NCBI GenBank assembly: GCA_030840415.1
Contig: JAVEEO010000152.1
Location: 1 to 22,967 of the forward strand
Direction: 5' to 3'
Length of the DNA: 22,967 bases
Origin: Pseudonocardiales bacterium
Lineage (GTDB): Bacteria > Actinomycetota > Actinomycetes > Mycobacteriales > Jatrophihabitantaceae
The notes beneath the pieces were generated by a model. It had not been told where the DNA came from and did no database searches. It saw nothing but the letters and a program-made list of their open reading frames with translations. A program made the translations under genes and the position numbers. Positions 14,255 to 21,699 of this stretch are shown one piece after another. The first letter of the stretch is position 1; each line of letters opens with the position of its first letter.

Positions 14255-14869
14255 TCAGGCCTCGCGAGCCAGCTGGTCGAGCGCCGGGGTGAGGTCGGCG
14301 GGCAGCACCGAGCCGACGTAGACCGCGGCGACCCGGCCCTGCTTGTCGATCACCACGGTCGAGGGCAGTGCCGCCATCGGCACGTCGCCGAGCTGGATGG
14401 CGGTCCGGGCCGCCTCGTCGTAGACCACCGGAAAGGTGATGCCCTTGTCCTCGATCCAGGACTGCGCCGCGCCCTTGGACGGGTCCTTGACGTCCATGCC
14501 GACGAACTGGACGCCGGCGGACTTGCGCTGGCGGTAGATCGAATCGAACTGCGGGGTCTCGGTCTGGCACGGCGGGCACCAGGACGCGAAGTAGTTCAGC
14601 ACCACCACCTTGCCCCGGTCCTGGCTGAGCCGGTAGTCGCCGCCGGCCAGCAGGCTGCCGGCCACCGGGCCGGCCTGCCGGCGCTTGGCCACCTCGATGA
14701 CCGAGCCCTTCCGGTTGGCCTGCACGTAGCGGAACTGGTTTCCCGAGCTCTGGTCGACGGCGTTCTTGCCACCGCTGCACCCCGACAGCACGGGGACGGC
14801 CAGCAGCACGGCGGCAGCCAGCCCGGCGGTCGCCGATCGCACGGCCCGCTTCGGGGGGCTCGGTGTCAT
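14255..14869 (-). CDS. TlpA/ResA family thioredoxin-like lipoprotein
   Basis: A 204-residue membrane-anchored disulfide reductase that receives electrons from CcdA and reduces the heme-binding cysteines of apocytochrome c outside the cell membrane. It has a basic N-terminus, a hydrophobic signal (about 13-28) and lipobox LSGC with Cys31, then a thioredoxin fold with WCPPC (Cys98, Cys101) and the cis-proline in ALPSTVVIDKQGRV. ATG at 14869 is chosen because the signal peptide follows it at normal length; GTG at 14899 in frame is possible. It follows the phosphatase gene after 121 bp and abuts ccdA. Confidence 0.92.
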   Translation of the reverse strand: MTPSPPKRAVRSATAGLAAAVLLAVPVLSGCSGGKNAVDQSSGNQFRYVQANRKGSVIEVAKRRQAGPVAGSLLAGGDYRLSQDRGKVVVLNYFASWCPPCQTETPQFDSIYRQRKSAGVQFVGMDVKDPSKGAAQSWIEDKGITFPVVYDEAARTAIQLGDVPMAALPSTVVIDKQGRVAAVYVGSVLPADLTPALDQLAREA

Positions 14870-14990
14870 CGCCACCCCAGTGTGCAATGCCTTCACCCCA
14901 CCAGTGTGAGGCGTGCGCCAGGGCACACCCGCACTGCCCTGCCCGGCTGAGCACCGGCTGTGCCACGGCGCTGAACCGGCGCTGAACCAG
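14870..14990. other. 121-bp gap before the TlpA gene with small repeats
   Basis: The gap holds an 11-bp tandem duplication (CGGCGCTGAAC at 14966-14976 and 14977-14987), a 6-bp inverted repeat AGGGCA/TGCCCT at 14920-14925 and 14935-14940, and a direct repeat CCAGTGTG at 14877-14884 and 14901-14908. The last, read as CACACTGG on the minus strand, precedes both candidate starts of the TlpA gene. It may contain a promoter for the tlpA-ccdA-resB-ccsB part; none is certain. Confidence 0.4.
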
Positions 14991-15644
14991 CTAGGCGCCG
15001 GGTGGCTGCTGGTCCATCCGGTTCGGGGTGGTGCCGGCCGGTTCGGCGTAGCCGACCCCCACGATCCGCTCGCCGTCGAAGGTCAGCGAGGTGAGCGAGG
15101 CCAGCGAGCACTGCCGCTTGCGCGGGTCGTGCCAGAGCCGCTTGCCCTCGGCGTAGCGGCGCAGGCAGACGATCGGCAGCTGGTGGGAGACACAGACCGC
15201 CTCGTGGCCCTCGGCCTGCTTGCGGGCCCGCTGCACGGCGGCCAGCATCCGGTGCACGATCTCGGTATAGGGCTCGCCCCAGGACGGCCGGGCCGGGTTG
15301 CGGAACAGCGGCCAGCTGGACGGCCGCTTGAGCACCCCGCCGGGTCCTGCGACCCGCTTGCCCTCGAAGGCGTTGGCGGCCTCGATCAGGTCGTCGTCGA
15401 GCACCACCTCCAGGCCGAACTCGGCGGCGATCGGCTCGGCGGTCTGCCGGGCGCGCTCCAGCGGGGACGAGACCAGATAGGTCACGTCCCGACCGGCCAG
15501 GTAGCCGGCGGCCCGCTCGGCCATAGCCTCGCCCGCCTCGGACAAGCGGAAGCCGGCCAGCCGGCCGTAGAGCACCTTGTCCGGGTTGAACACCTCGCCG
15601 TGGCGCAGCAGGTGCACCACCGTCCGGGTCGCTGCCGGGGTCAT
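14991..15644 (-). CDS. Histidine phosphatase (phosphoglycerate mutase-like) family protein
   Basis: A 217-residue protein with the phosphoglycerate-mutase fold. The catalytic signature LLRHGE gives His15, [15 protein letters not shown] is the second conserved arginine block, and VCVSHQLPI supplies the later histidine. The true substrate is unknown; most bacterial relatives are general phosphatases, not glycolytic mutases. The ATG at 15644 overlaps the hemL TGA (ATGA), so expression is coupled to hemL. The pairing of hemL with a member of this family ahead of the thioredoxin-ccdA-resB-ccsA genes is, from memory, also the order in M. tuberculosis, which suggests a conserved but unexplained link to heme or cytochrome c formation. 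Confidence 0.9.
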   Translation of the reverse strand: MTPAATRTVVHLLRHGEVFNPDKVLYGRLAGFRLSEAGEAMAERAAGYLAGRDVTYLVSSPLERARQTAEPIAAEFGLEVVLDDDLIEAANAFEGKRVAGPGGVLKRPSSWPLFRNPARPSWGEPYTEIVHRMLAAVQRARKQAEGHEAVCVSHQLPIVCLRRYAEGKRLWHDPRKRQCSLASLTSLTFDGERIVGVGYAEPAGTTPNRMDQQPPGA

Positions 15645-16966
15645 GGCCGCCCGGTCGGCTGCGGCTCGGGCAGGGTGGCCGTCGCGGCGGCCCGGGCGGC
15701 GGTCGGCAGCGCGTCGGCGATCCGGGAGATCGCGGTGTCGTCGTGGGCGGCGGTCACGAACCAGGCCTCGAACGCGCTCGGCGGCAGGTACACCCCGGCG
15801 TCGAGCATCGAGTGGAAGAACGGGGCGTAGCGGAAGGTCTCGCCGGCCTGCGCCTGCGTGAAGTCGGTGACCGGACCCTCGCCGAAGAAGATCGAGAACA
15901 GGTTGCCGGCGTACTGCAACCGGTGTGCCACACCCGCGGCGGCCAGTGCCTCCGAGGCCAGCCGGCCGACCGTGAACGCGGTGGCGTCCAGCCGGGCGTA
16001 GACCTCGTCGTCGGCGTTTCGCAGGGTGGCGAGCCCCGCCGCGACCGCGACCGGGTTTCCGGACAGGGTGCCGGCCTGGTAGACCGGCCCGGCGGGAGCC
16101 AGGTAGGACATCAGCTCGGCCCGGCCGCCGAACGCCGCTGCCGGCAGGCCGCCCGACATCACCTTGCCGAAGGTGAACAGGTCGGCCTCGACCGGATCGA
16201 GGCCGTACCAGCCCGATCGCGAGACCCGGAAGCCGGTCATCACCTCGTCCATCACCAGCAACGCCCCGTGCCGGGCGGTGATCTCGCGCAGCGCCTGGTT
16301 GAACCCCGGCAGCGGCGGCACCGCACCCATGTTGCCGGCCGCCGCCTCGGTGATCACGCAGGCGATCTCGGCGCCGTCGGCCTCGAAGGCAGCCTCGACG
16401 GCCGCGGCGTCGTTGTAGGGCAGCACGATGGTCTCGCCGGCCTGGGCGCCGGTGACCCCCGGGGTGTCGGGCAGCCCCAGGGTCAGCACCCCGCTGCCGG
16501 CGCTGGCCAGCAGCGAGTCGACGTGGCCGTGGTAGCAGCCGGCGAACTTGACCACCTTGGACCGGCCGGTGGCGCCGCGGGCCAGCCGGATCGCCGACAT
16601 GGTGGCCTCGGTGCCGGAGTTGACCAGCCGCACCTCCTGCACCGGCGCCACCCGGGCGATCAGTTCCTCGGCCAGTTCCACCTCGCCGATCGTCGGGGTG
16701 CCGAAGGACAGGCCCCGGGTGGCCGCCTGCCGTACCGCCTCGACCACCGCCGGGTGGGCGTGGCCCAGGATCATCGGTCCCCAGGAGGCCACCAGGTCGA
16801 CGTAGTCGTTGCCGTCGGCGTCGGTCAGGTACGGGCCGCGGCCGCTGACCATGAACCGGGGCGTGCCGCCGACCGCGCGAAAGGCCCGGACCGGCGAGTT
16901 GACCCCGCCGGGTATGACTTTCTGGGCCCGGGCGAACAGCTCGGCCGAAAGGGGTGCATCGCTCAC
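15641..16966 (-). CDS. hemL: Glutamate-1-semialdehyde 2,1-aminomutase
   Basis: HemL converts glutamate-1-semialdehyde to 5-aminolevulinate with PLP, completing the C5 entry to heme; HemB, the next enzyme, is encoded at 21700-22704. The 441-residue protein shows [19 protein letters not shown] near the start, [29 protein letters not shown], the [11 protein letters not shown] cofactor site and [17 protein letters not shown] with the PLP lysine, plus [12 protein letters not shown]. Length fits the family. The GTG at 16966 gives the expected N-terminus [13 protein letters not shown]. It heads the six-gene heme/cytochrome c cluster, 51 bp after murB, with a hairpin between. Confidence 0.96.
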   Translation of the reverse strand: MSDAPLSAELFARAQKVIPGGVNSPVRAFRAVGGTPRFMVSGRGPYLTDADGNDYVDLVASWGPMILGHAHPAVVEAVRQAATRGLSFGTPTIGEVELAEELIARVAPVQEVRLVNSGTEATMSAIRLARGATGRSKVVKFAGCYHGHVDSLLASAGSGVLTLGLPDTPGVTGAQAGETIVLPYNDAAAVEAAFEADGAEIACVITEAAAGNMGAVPPLPGFNQALREITARHGALLVMDEVMTGFRVSRSGWYGLDPVEADLFTFGKVMSGGLPAAAFGGRAELMSYLAPAGPVYQAGTLSGNPVAVAAGLATLRNADDEVYARLDATAFTVGRLASEALAAAGVAHRLQYAGNLFSIFFGEGPVTDFTQAQAGETFRYAPFFHSMLDAGVYLPPSAFEAWFVTAAHDDTAISRIADALPTAARAAATATLPEPQPTGRP

Positions 16967-16995
16967 CTGGCCAGTGTTCCAGACCGCCCTCGCCC

Positions 16996-17017
16996 GCCGG
17001 CCGGTCCGGTGGCCGGC
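16996..17017 (-). terminator. Hairpin directly after murB
   Basis: A perfect 7-bp stem (GCCGGCC at 16996-17002, GGCCGGC at 17011-17017) with an 8-nt loop begins at the base after the murB stop on the minus strand. There is no T-run, as is common for terminator-like hairpins in high-GC actinobacteria. It separates murB from hemL. Confidence 0.45.
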
Positions 17018-18094
17018 TCAGACCGTGGTTCGGCTCCGGGGCTGCGGGTCCGGCTGCTGCGGGCTCGGCTGCTGCGGATCGTCGAAGGAGCAGTTGATCA
17101 TGTCGCACTCCGGACCGAGGCGGATGCCGAACACCTCCTCGACGCCGTCCCGGATATGCCGGGCGAAGGCCATCACCTCCGCCGTGGTCGCATCGCCTCG
17201 ATTCGACACGGCCAGCGCGTGCTTGGACGACAGCCGGACCGAGCCGCGCCCGAAGTCCGCGCCGTAGCCCGGCGGGAAGCCGGCCTGATGGATGAGCCAG
17301 CCGGCGGGCAGCTTGATCCCCAGCGAATCGGGATAGCTCGGAGCCTGCGCGGCCGCTGCCGGCACCTGCCGCACGACCGGATTGATGAAGAAGCTGCCGG
17401 TGCCCCAGGTGTCGTGATCGTCCTCGTCGTAGATCGACCCTTTCGAACGCCTCAGTTCGAGAACCGCCTGCCGGACGTCGGCGGTGGGCGCCGTCTGCCT
17501 AGGCTCGATGCCGAGCCGTCCGCACAGCGATTCGAAGGCCAGCGGGTTCGACTGCGTCGTCTCCCGCAGGGCATAGGTGACGCTGAGCACGACATAGCGC
17601 CGGCTGTGCTTGAAGACCGACTGCCGGTGGCTGCCGAAGCCGCAGCGCGACACCGGCCACTCCTCGACCAGCCGGCTGTCGCGGTTGTAGACCGTCACCG
17701 ATTGCAGGACGTCGGAGGTCAGGGCGCCGAACGCGCCGACGTTCTGGATCGGCGTACCGCCGACCGACCCGGGGATGCCCGAGAGCTGCTCGAAACCGCC
17801 CAGGCCCTGCTCGAGGGTCAGCCGAACCAGCTGATCCCAGTCGACGCCCGCGTCGGCTCGGACGGTGGTCCCGGAGATCTCGATGCCACGCGAGGCCACC
17901 TTGAGCGTCAGGCCGTCCCAGCCACAATCACCGACGACGAGGTTCGATCCACCGGCTATCACCAGGATCGGCAGCGAGCGGTCCTCGGCGGTGCGCAGCA
18001 GGTCGAGGAGTTGCTCGGTGCTCTCGGCAACCGCGAATTCACCCGTCGGGCCGCCGACGTGCATGGTCGTCAGTTGCGCGAAGGTCGGTGCCAC
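17018..18094 (-). CDS. murB: UDP-N-acetylenolpyruvoylglucosamine reductase
   Basis: MurB reduces UDP-GlcNAc-enolpyruvate to UDP-MurNAc with NADPH and FAD in cytosolic peptidoglycan synthesis. The 358-residue protein has LVIAGGSNLVVGD and GFEQLSGIPGSVGGTPIQN (FAD binding), GTGSFFINPVV with the catalytic Ser, LIHQAGFPPGYG, and the C-terminal Glu in RLGPECDMINC. The tail after about residue 338 is made of (D/S)PQQP repeats and is outside the fold. Codons ending in A or T (ATA, GGA, TGT, GAT, GTT, CAA, GAA) are noticeably more frequent than in the neighbours, suggesting separate ancestry. GTG at 18094 has TAGGCT 8 nt upstream. It is probably single-gene. Confidence 0.95.
   Translation of the reverse strand: MAPTFAQLTTMHVGGPTGEFAVAESTEQLLDLLRTAEDRSLPILVIAGGSNLVVGDCGWDGLTLKVASRGIEISGTTVRADAGVDWDQLVRLTLEQGLGGFEQLSGIPGSVGGTPIQNVGAFGALTSDVLQSVTVYNRDSRLVEEWPVSRCGFGSHRQSVFKHSRRYVVLSVTYALRETTQSNPLAFESLCGRLGIEPRQTAPTADVRQAVLELRRSKGSIYDEDDHDTWGTGSFFINPVVRQVPAAAAQAPSYPDSLGIKLPAGWLIHQAGFPPGYGADFGRGSVRLSSKHALAVSNRGDATTAEVMAFARHIRDGVEEVFGIRLGPECDMINCSFDDPQQPSPQQPDPQPRSRTTV
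17036..17080. repeat. In-frame 15-bp tandem repeat at the 3' end of murB
   Basis: Three 15-bp units (17036-17050, 17051-17065, 17066-17080; the last two of the form CGGCTGCTGCGGGCT) encode DPQQP/SPQQP-type five-residue repeats in the MurB C-terminal tail. Confidence 0.75.
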
Positions 18095-18102
18095 AACTGC
18101 CT

Positions 18103-18108
18103 AGCCTA
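18103..18108 (-). promoter_or_regulatory. -10 element TAGGCT of murB
   Basis: On the minus strand TAGGCT ends 8 nt before the murB GTG at 18094; no Shine-Dalgarno is seen. It is the same hexamer as before mqnE and the IMPase-like gene, preceded by TGGT as in the latter's GGGT context. Confidence 0.45.
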
Positions 18109-18134
18109 ACCAGGCACCAGGTGGCGACGGGTCA

Positions 18135-18150
18135 GGCCGCACCAGCGGCC
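18135..18150 (-). terminator. Short hairpin after the ABC transporter unit
   Basis: GGCCGC-ACCA-GCGGCC forms a perfect 6-bp stem with a 4-nt loop 26 bp after the ATPase stop and upstream of the murB promoter. There is no T-run. It could mark the end of the transporter transcript. Confidence 0.35.
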
Positions 18151-18176
18151 ACGCCGCCGCGATGGGAAGGCCGGGA

Positions 18177-18971
18177 TCAGAGCCGGCCGGCCTCGATGAT
18201 CCGGGCCAGGAACTGCCGGGTTCGCGGCTGCTGCGGATCGGCCAGCAGTTGGGCCGGTGGGCCGACCTCCAGCAGTCGGCCACCGTCGAGGAAGCAGACG
18301 GTGTCGGCGACCTGCCGGGCGAAGCCCATCTCGTGGGTGGCGATCAGCATCGTCATGCCCTCGTCCTTGAGCTCGCGCAGCAGGCTCAGCACCTCCCCCA
18401 CCAGTTCCGGGTCCAGCGCCGAGGTGACCTCGTCCAGCAGCATCAGCACCGGCGAGTTGACCAGCGCCCGGGCGATCGCGACCCGCTGCTGCTGACCACC
18501 GGACAGCTCGTCGGGCCTGGCCGCCGCCTTGTCCGACAGCCCCACCCGGTCCAGCATCGCCAGCGCCCGCCGTTCGGCCTCGGCACGCGGCAGGCCGTGC
18601 ACCTTGACCGGCGACAGGGTGACGTTGGCCAGCACCGACAGGTGCGGGAACAGGTTGAACGCCTGGAACACGATGCCGACCCGGGAGCGCACCCGGTCGG
18701 CGTCCACCCGCGGGTCGGTGACGTCGACGCCGTCCAGGGTGATCACACCGTCGTCGACCACCTCCAGCAGGTTGACGCAGCGCAGCAGGGTCGACTTGCC
18801 CGAGCCGGACGCCCCGATCAGGACGACGCAATCGCCCCGGTCGACGTCCAGGCTGACCTCGTCGAGCACCAGGTTGGTCCCGAACGACTTGCGCAGGTTG
18901 CGGATGGACAGCAGCGGCCCGTCGGCCGGCGCCTGCCCGAAGGGCATCTCCGGACCGCCGCGCCGCCTCAC
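18177..18971 (-). CDS. Polar amino-acid ABC transporter ATP-binding protein
   Basis: The ATPase of a GlnQ/HisP-type importer. Walker A is GASGSGKST, the Q-loop VFQAFNLF is typical of amino-acid transporters, the signature is LSGGQQQR, Walker B is VLMLLDEVTSALD and the H-loop is ATHEM. It ends with REL and PRTRQFLARI, also family-typical. GTG at 18971 overlaps the permease stop in GTGA and gives 264 residues; ATG at 18947, eight codons later, is the alternative and gives a more usual N-terminus. It is the last gene of a lipoprotein-permease-ATPase operon. The transported amino acid cannot be deduced. Confidence 0.93.
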   Translation of the reverse strand: MRRRGGPEMPFGQAPADGPLLSIRNLRKSFGTNLVLDEVSLDVDRGDCVVLIGASGSGKSTLLRCVNLLEVVDDGVITLDGVDVTDPRVDADRVRSRVGIVFQAFNLFPHLSVLANVTLSPVKVHGLPRAEAERRALAMLDRVGLSDKAAARPDELSGGQQQRVAIARALVNSPVLMLLDEVTSALDPELVGEVLSLLRELKDEGMTMLIATHEMGFARQVADTVCFLDGGRLLEVGPPAQLLADPQQPRTRQFLARIIEAGRL

Positions 18972-19888
18972 ACCGCACCCCCGCCGGTGCCGTACCAGCC
19001 CTGCCTGCGGGCGACCCAGTCGGTCAGCCGGGTGAGCGGAATCGTCAGGCAGACGAAGAGGAACCCGGCCACGATGTAGGGCGTGTAGTTGAAGTCGGTC
19101 GCGGTCGAGATCTGCGCCGCCCGGATCGCGTCGATCACGCCGAGGATCGAGATCAGGCCGGAATCCTTCTGCAGCGACACGAAATCGTTCAGCAGCGGCG
19201 GCACCACCCGGCGGATCGCCTGCGGCAGCACCACGTACCGCAGGGCCTGGGCGTTGCTCAGCCCCAGCGAGCGGGCCGCGGCGCGTTGCGAGGGATGCAC
19301 CGACTCGATCCCGGCGCGAAACACCTCGGCCACGTAAGCGGAATAGGTCAGAACCAGCGCCGCGCCGCCATAGACCACCACCGGCTGGAAGGACACCCCG
19401 GCCAGGCTCAGCGCCGGCACCCCGAAGCCGAGCAGCAGCAGCACCAGGATCAACGGCAGGCCCCGGAACAGGTCGGTATAGGCGGCGGCGAACATCCGCA
19501 ACGGAAAGAAGACCGGTCCGCGCAGGGTCCGCAGGATGGCCAGCGCCAGGCCGAGCAGCACCACCACCACGGCGCAGATCAGCATCACCCGGATGTTGAG
19601 CCACAGGCCGGCGGCCACCTCGGGAAAGGAGTCCTTCGCCTTGTCCCAGCTGAAGAAAGTCTCCCGGACCCGGGGCCAGCCCGGCGACGAGGTGACGGCG
19701 CCGATCAGCACCGCCAGCAGTACCAACGTGCTCAACACCGCGGTGACGGCCGAGCGGACGGCCCGGCCCCGCCGGTAGGCCAGCCGCTGGCGCTGCAGTT
19801 CGGACGGTTGCCAGCCACCTCCGGCCGCCGGCACTGACGACGCTGACGGCGCGGCCGGCGTGCTCGGCCGCGGCGCCCGGGCCATCAC
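18968..19888 (-). CDS. Polar amino-acid ABC transporter permease
   Basis: A 306-residue membrane permease of the His/Glu/Gln/Arg family. A Pro/Ser/Ala-rich cytoplasmic N-terminus (1-45) precedes a first helix (about 47-67), then a loop, then the core with LWLNIRVMLICAVVVVLLGL and YTDLFRGLPLILVLLLLGFG. The EAA loop that contacts the ATPase is AGIESVHPSQRAAARSLGLS. Both GTG at 19888 and ATG at 19885 are possible starts, each overlapping the TGA of the binding-protein gene. One permease gene suggests a homodimeric channel. Its long N-terminal region is somewhat larger than in minimal family members. Confidence 0.93.
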   Translation of the reverse strand: MMARAPRPSTPAAPSASSVPAAGGGWQPSELQRQRLAYRRGRAVRSAVTAVLSTLVLLAVLIGAVTSSPGWPRVRETFFSWDKAKDSFPEVAAGLWLNIRVMLICAVVVVLLGLALAILRTLRGPVFFPLRMFAAAYTDLFRGLPLILVLLLLGFGVPALSLAGVSFQPVVVYGGAALVLTYSAYVAEVFRAGIESVHPSQRAAARSLGLSNAQALRYVVLPQAIRRVVPPLLNDFVSLQKDSGLISILGVIDAIRAAQISTATDFNYTPYIVAGFLFVCLTIPLTRLTDWVARRQGWYGTGGGAV

Positions 19889-20751
19889 TTCAGCTCAGGG
19901 GCGCCGCCGGCGGTGGCCAGCCACTGCTCCTGCAGCCGGGTCAGCGCGCCGTCGGACCGCAGCGCGTCGACCGCCTTGGAGACGCAGGCGGTGAGCTTGG
20001 AACCCTTGCTCAGCACGAAGCCGAACTGCTCCGGCGAACTGCCGGAGGAGATCTGGCCGACGATCTTGCCGTTGTCCAACTGGGCGGCGCTCATGTAGAA
20101 GCCGGTGGGCAGATCCACCACGATGCCGTCGATCTGCTTGTTCTTCAAGGCCTGTACGGCCAGGTCGTTGGTGTCGTAGACGGCCGGTTTCTTCGACGGC
20201 TTGATGGTGTCGAGGATGGTGGTGTAGCTGGTGGTGCCAACCGCGGCGCCGAGCCTGGCGTTCTTCAGTTCGGCCAGCGAGGTGGCCTTGGCGATCGGGC
20301 TGCCCGCGTAGGTGACCACCGACTGGGCGACGTCGTAGTAACCGGTGGAGAAGTCGACGGCCTTCCTGCGCTGGTCGCTGATCGAGACCTGGTTGATGTC
20401 GACGTCGAAGTTCTTGCGGCCGGGCGTCACCACGCTGTTGAACGAGGCGGTGACCCACTTGACCTCGCCGGGGGCGAAGCCCAGCTTGCCGGCCACCGCG
20501 TAGGCGACCGCGGATTCATACCCCTTGCCGTTGCTCGGCTTGTTGTCGGAGAACCACGGCTCGTAGGCCGGGTTGTCGGTGGCGACGGTGAAAGTGCCGG
20601 GGGTGAGCAGGCTCAGCTTCGACTTGTCGCACTCGTTCGGCGCGGCGCTGACCGCGGGCGAGTCGGACGTCTTGTCGGTCGGTGAGCAACCGGCGAGCCC
20701 GGCCACGGCCAGGACGGCGCAGGACAGGACGGCGATGGGGGACAGCGACAC
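19885..20751 (-). CDS. Amino-acid ABC transporter substrate-binding lipoprotein
   Basis: A 288-residue extracytoplasmic solute-binding protein of family 3. GTG at 20751 yields a signal peptide with lipobox LAGC (Cys22) and is preceded by a good Shine-Dalgarno, GAGGAG at 7 nt; the earlier ATG at 20790 would add 13 residues before the signal and is less likely. The mature part has TPGTFTVATDNPAYEPWF, NFDVDINQVSISDQRRKAVDFSTGYY (in parts) and AVGTTSYTTILDTIKP, the ligand-pocket landmarks of SBP_bac_3. It is first in the operon with the permease and ATPase. A TATGCT at 20791-20786 might be the -10. Confidence 0.93.
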   Translation of the reverse strand: MSLSPIAVLSCAVLAVAGLAGCSPTDKTSDSPAVSAAPNECDKSKLSLLTPGTFTVATDNPAYEPWFSDNKPSNGKGYESAVAYAVAGKLGFAPGEVKWVTASFNSVVTPGRKNFDVDINQVSISDQRRKAVDFSTGYYDVAQSVVTYAGSPIAKATSLAELKNARLGAAVGTTSYTTILDTIKPSKKPAVYDTNDLAVQALKNKQIDGIVVDLPTGFYMSAAQLDNGKIVGQISSGSSPEQFGFVLSKGSKLTACVSKAVDALRSDGALTRLQEQWLATAGGAPELK

Positions 20752-20758
20752 CTCGGCA

Positions 20759-20764
20759 CTCCTC
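20759..20764 (-). promoter_or_regulatory. Shine-Dalgarno GAGGAG of the binding-protein gene
   Basis: GAGGAG on the minus strand ends 7 nt before the GTG at 20751 and decides this start over the upstream ATG at 20790. Further upstream (20765-20845) there is a candidate -10 TATGCT but no clear -35. Confidence 0.6.
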
Positions 20765-20845
20765 GCAGCTCGGGCGGTGGCAACGAGCATACGGCGGCTG
20801 TTCCCGCTCGCTTTCCCTAGTCACCCGCTAGGCAAGCCGAGCGGT

Positions 20846-21688
20846 TCAGGACGGCTGGTCGCCGAGTGACCGGACCAGCACCACCCGCCGGCCCATGGCA
20901 TCCAGGCCGAGTGCTCGCTCGGCTTCCCGCAGCTGCCGCAGGCCAGGGGTCAGCTGGGCCAGCTCGACGAAGCCGAGCCCGGCGTAGAACGGCCCGTTCC
21001 ACGGCACCTCGGCGAAGGTGCACAGCGTGAGCTCGTCGAAGCCGTGCACGGCCGCCCAGCGGCAGGCGGCCTCGACCAGCTCGGTGCCGCGTCCCTGCCG
21101 CATGAACCGGGGCCGGACCGACAGCCCCTCCAGGTGTGCCCGGCCGTCCACCACCTCGATCCGGGCGTAGCCGACCGGCGGGTCGCCGCTGACCAGCAGC
21201 CCGGGGGCGGCGGCCAGGTCGGCCAGGTCGGCCGGTGGCGGCACCGCGCCGTAGCCGGCCAGCGGGAACAGTTGGTCGGCGGCCCGTTCCACCTCGATCA
21301 GCTCAGCCAGCTCATCGGGACGGGCCGGGCGGACCTCGTGGCCCGGGACGGCACTGCCGGGGTCGGGGCGGGCGCTTCGAGGGTCGATACCGTCATCCCG
21401 GGGGTCGGGACGGCCGCTGCGAGGGTCGATGCCGCCACCGCGGCGGTCGGTGCGGGCACTGCCCCGGTCCGCCGACGGGTCAGGCGGGCCGGCATCGGCG
21501 GCCCGGCGGTGGGCTGACCACGCGGACAGGGCCGGGATGCCGCCGACCAGCAGCAGCGCCAGCAGCCAGCCGATCGAATGCCCGGCACCGCCACCCAGCG
21601 CGGTGTCGGCGGCCCAGCCGAGCAGCACCGTCCCGGCGAGCAGCCCGGCGGTCCGGTACCTCGCGCGCTGGGCCGGCTCGCCGGGCAC
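20846..21688 (-). CDS. GNAT acetyltransferase domain with an N-terminal two-helix membrane anchor
   Basis: The C-terminal about 160 residues are a GNAT fold: EVRPARPDELAELIEVERAA, the acetyl-CoA loop RQGRGT in LEGLSVRPRFMRQGRGTELV, and NGPFYAGLGFVEL. Ahead of it, residues about 14-31 and 39-57 are hydrophobic and look like two transmembrane helices, then a linker (about 62-115) contains 14-residue repeats of the form GIDPRSGRPDPRDD. GTG at 21688 is chosen, 11 nt after the hemB stop; the frame stays open further but would overlap hemB. The substrate is unknown. Either the protein is a genuine membrane-tethered acetyltransferase or two reading frames have fused through the repeat. Confidence 0.75.
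   Translation of the reverse strand: MPGEPAQRARYRTAGLLAGTVLLGWAADTALGGGAGHSIGWLLALLLVGGIPALSAWSAHRRAADAGPPDPSADRGSARTDRRGGGIDPRSGRPDPRDDGIDPRSARPDPGSAVPGHEVRPARPDELAELIEVERAADQLFPLAGYGAVPPPADLADLAAAPGLLVSGDPPVGYARIEVVDGRAHLEGLSVRPRFMRQGRGTELVEAACRWAAVHGFDELTLCTFAEVPWNGPFYAGLGFVELAQLTPGLRQLREAERALGLDAMGRRVVLVRSLGDQPS
21358..21460. repeat. In-frame 42-bp tandem repeat in the GNAT protein linker
   Basis: The word GAGGGTCGAT recurs at 21379 and 21421, a 42-bp period, giving two clear 14-residue repeats (GIDPRS.RPDP) and a third degenerate one on the N-terminal side. Confidence 0.7.
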
Positions 21689-21699
21689 CGGGTGCGGGG

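Noticed and set aside
15743..18109. A 788-codon open frame on the plus strand opposite hemL and murB
   Set aside because: Both opposite-strand genes are unmistakable, and the frame has the low-complexity composition of an antisense shadow.
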